A program made the translations under genes and the position numbers. A stretch of 6,459 nt of DNA from Lachnospiraceae bacterium. GTDB lineage: Bacteria; Bacillota_A; Clostridia; Lachnospirales; Lachnospiraceae. The notes under the pieces were generated by a model. It was not told the DNA's origin. It did not search any database and saw only the letters and a program-made list of their open reading frames with translations. The first letter of the stretch is position 1; every line of letters begins with the position of its first letter. This document shows positions 4,943 to 6,459 of this stretch, piece after piece. The DNA lies in NCBI GenBank assembly GCA_024691045.1, contig JAILOC010000114.1:1-6459 (forward strand). The letters are read 5' to 3'.

Positions 4943-5806
4943 TTACTTATCGCTTTCTCCTATCTTCTCTTCAAGTTCCAGAAGAAGCTGCATGACGGTC
5001 CTGTTCAAAAGAGGATGTCTGTAGCCCGGTTCTATCTCGGATAAAGGCTTCAGTACGAAGTATCTGTTCTGCATATCTATGTGAGGAATCTGCAGGCTTC
5101 CGTCACCGTAAACAAGATCGTCGTAAAAAACAATATCTATATCGAGAGTTCTGGGTCCCCAGTGCTCTTTCCTTTCCCTGCCGTGATCAAGCTCGATCCC
5201 CTGAGTAAAGACCAGAAGATCCTTGGGCGCAAGAAGCGTGGATACTTCGACGGCACAGTTGATGAACTTATCCTGCTCCTTGTAGCCGTACGGCATTGTT
5301 TCGTGCATCGAAGAAACCTTTATGACATTGGTCGCAGCTTCCTTATCGAGTTCTTCTATTGCATCCTTTAAATGCTTTTCCCTGTCGCCGATATTTGATC
5401 CGAGACTTAAGATTGCTTTATGCCTGCTCATCCTGCGGACGACCGAAACATATTCAACAGGGTACTCAATGGGAGCTTCCGGCTTTTTAATCTCCACCAC
5501 AACACTTTCAACAAGGGAGTAAGTCAACAGAAGACTCTTGCTGAGCTCCTCCGCTGCAGTCTCTATGAGCTTATAAGTATTTTCCGTAAGGAACTTTTCG
5601 ATATGCCTGCACATATCGCTGTAATCTGTCGTAAGGATAAGCTCATCAAGCGTTGCCGCGTCGGTGATGTTCTGATAAGCATCCACACTTACGAAAAAGC
5701 TCTGTCCCTTCTCCGTCTCTTCGGGAAAAACTCCGTGATGCGCAAATACCTTAAGGTCCCTGATCCTTATAAGGGAATAATCCTTCTCATTTTTCATCTG
5801 TTCCAT
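4943..5806 (-). CDS. folK: Bifunctional dihydroneopterin aldolase / HPPK (FolB-FolK fusion)
   Basis: Cytosolic folate enzyme with two fused activities: cleavage of dihydroneopterin to 6-hydroxymethyl-dihydropterin plus glycolaldehyde, and its pyrophosphorylation by ATP. Residues about 12-125 are the FolB domain: HHGVFPEETEKGQ (23-35), Y62, LIETAAE (80-86) and KKPEAPI (107-113). By motif alignment E30, Y62, E82 and K108 correspond to the known aldolase active-site residues. Residues about 129-283 are HPPK: LGSNIGDR (135-142), WGPRTLDIDIVFY (216-228) with Mg-binding D222 and D224, and PHIDMQNRYFVLKPL (241-255). The joint between domains is short and no active-site residue is missing, so both halves look functional. 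Start ATG 5806 is supported by GGAGG (5816-5820) 9 bases upstream. It overlaps folP by 20 bp and lies downstream of it, making pterin steps on either side of one metabolite come from one message. Confidence 0.95.
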   Translation of the reverse strand: MEQMKNEKDYSLIRIRDLKVFAHHGVFPEETEKGQSFFVSVDAYQNITDAATLDELILTTDYSDMCRHIEKFLTENTYKLIETAAEELSKSLLLTYSLVESVVVEIKKPEAPIEYPVEYVSVVRRMSRHKAILSLGSNIGDREKHLKDAIEELDKEAATNVIKVSSMHETMPYGYKEQDKFINCAVEVSTLLAPKDLLVFTQGIELDHGRERKEHWGPRTLDIDIVFYDDLVYGDGSLQIPHIDMQNRYFVLKPLSEIEPGYRHPLLNRTVMQLLLELEEKIGESDK

Positions 5807-6459
5807 AAAGCAGTGCCTCCGTCATCCTTACGGCATCAAGATTCATCTTAACATTGTGGACTCTGATAAATTTGCATCCCGCCTGCACACACATAACGGA
5901 TATCGCAGCGGTCGCAGCATCGGCTTCCTGCGGCTTTATTCCGAGAGTCTTGCAGATGACCGACTTTCTGCTGATACCTGCAAGCACCGGATAGCCCATA
6001 TTGCTGAATTCGGGGAGATGCCTGATGATCTCCATGTTCTGTTCATAGGTCTTGCCAAATCCCACACCGGGATCGATGATAATCCTGTCTTTTCTCACAC
6101 CCGCACCGAGTGCGATCTTTACCGACTCTCCGAGTTCTCTTGCGACATCACGCACAAGATCGCTGTAATATGTATCATCACTGTTGTGGTTAAGAATGCA
6201 CATGGCATTGTACTTAGCCGTAACGGGAGCCATCATGGGATCAATCCTGAATCCCCATATATCATTTACGATGTCCGCACCCGCATCGAGCGCCTTCTCC
6301 GCAACGACCGATTTATAGGTATCTATCGAGATCGGAATGTTGAAATACTTTCTGAGTTCCTTTATCACGGGTACGACTCTTGCGGCCTCCTCTTCGGAAT
6401 CGACCGGAGTGTAACCGGGTCTTGTCGATTCACCGCCGACATCGATTATATCAACGCCC
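5787..6459 (-). CDS. folP: Dihydropteroate synthase, N-terminus cut by window edge
   Basis: Condenses 6-hydroxymethyl-dihydropterin pyrophosphate with p-aminobenzoate to dihydropteroate; the target of sulfonamides. The frame is open to the right edge, so the 223 visible residues lack about 40-50 N-terminal ones, including the NVTPDSFSDGG motif. The visible part begins in the second signature, DIIDVGGESTRPGY, then shows ISIDTYK, the VNDIWG loop, DPGVGFGKTYEQN, the ISRKS lysine segment and a C-terminal RVHNV. These cover the pterin and phosphate contact residues of the TIM-barrel family. The GTG at 6368 is not the start because conserved sequence continues upstream of it in frame. The stop lies inside the start region of folBK (20-bp overlap), with the folBK Shine-Dalgarno within the folP coding region, so translational coupling is likely. 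Its promoter is outside the window. Confidence 0.95.
   Translation of the reverse strand, partial: GVDIIDVGGESTRPGYTPVDSEEEAARVVPVIKELRKYFNIPISIDTYKSVVAEKALDAGADIVNDIWGFRIDPMMAPVTAKYNAMCILNHNSDDTYYSDLVRDVARELGESVKIALGAGVRKDRIIIDPGVGFGKTYEQNMEIIRHLPEFSNMGYPVLAGISRKSVICKTLGIKPQEADAATAAISVMCVQAGCKFIRVHNVKMNLDAVRMTEALLYGTDEK

Noticed and set aside
4921..4950. Terminator between the Gx gene and folBK
   Set aside because: GTAA/TTAC short repeats give only a 4-bp stem with no T-run; too weak to call.
5661..5700. Sequence departures in the FolB-FolK fusion as a sign of inactivity
   Set aside because: All aldolase and HPPK motif residues checked are present, and the PHIDMQNR variant of the HPPK motif resembles the form in E. 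coli HPPK.
6366..6368. GTG at 6368 as the start of folP
   Set aside because: The frame continues upstream through the conserved GGESTRPG signature to the window edge, so the gene is truncated by the window, not started here.

Overview
The window looks like chromosomal housekeeping DNA from a low-to-moderate GC Gram-positive anaerobe of the Clostridia, plausibly a Lachnospiraceae-type organism. The reasons are strong Shine-Dalgarno sites before most genes, sigma-A-like promoters, an ApbE / NusG-domain-II / Gx gene trio typical of Firmicutes, a fused FolB-FolK, and a membrane-anchored DUF5050-like propeller protein. The assignment comes from protein character alone; no marker gene is present.

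Layout from left to right. (1) 1-981, minus: pheA, fused chorismate mutase-prephenate dehydratase, cut by the left edge inside its ACT domain. (2) 982-1128: a compact divergent control region with two good promoters (each 17-bp spacer) and a perfect 17-bp palindrome touching the -35 box of the rightward one. (3) 1129-2211, plus: a membrane-anchored beta-propeller protein of unknown function, followed by a bidirectional terminator at 2216-2245. (4) 2260-2580, minus: an ArsR/SmtB-family repressor with a complete alpha-5 zinc-site signature. (5) 2601-2820: a 220-bp non-coding palindromic element with perfect 28-bp terminal inverted repeats, wedged between the stop codon of apbE and the ribosome binding site of the arsR-type gene. 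(6) 2822-3940, minus: an ApbE-family FAD:protein FMN transferase lipoprotein. (7) 3971-4414 and 4398-4928, plus: a NusG-domain-II membrane protein and a Gx-family (Hpre_diP_synt_I) membrane protein, overlapping, divergent from apbE with only 30 bp between start codons. (8) 4943-5806 and 5787-6459, minus: a FolB-FolK fusion and folP (cut by the right edge), two overlapping folate biosynthesis genes.

Functionally, pheA makes phenylpyruvate for phenylalanine. folP and folBK carry three successive pterin steps: dihydroneopterin aldolase, HPPK and dihydropteroate synthase. The ApbE / NusG_II / Gx group is best read as a module for covalent flavinylation and membrane redox or electron-transfer biology (Rnf-like or extracellular electron transfer); that link is inferred from families and gene neighbourhood.

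The least ordinary parts are the palindromic element at 2601-2820, the overlapping and possibly leaderless divergent promoters between apbE and the NusG_II gene, and the operator-like palindrome between pheA and the propeller gene. I see no CRISPR array, tRNA, rRNA or intact transposase gene.
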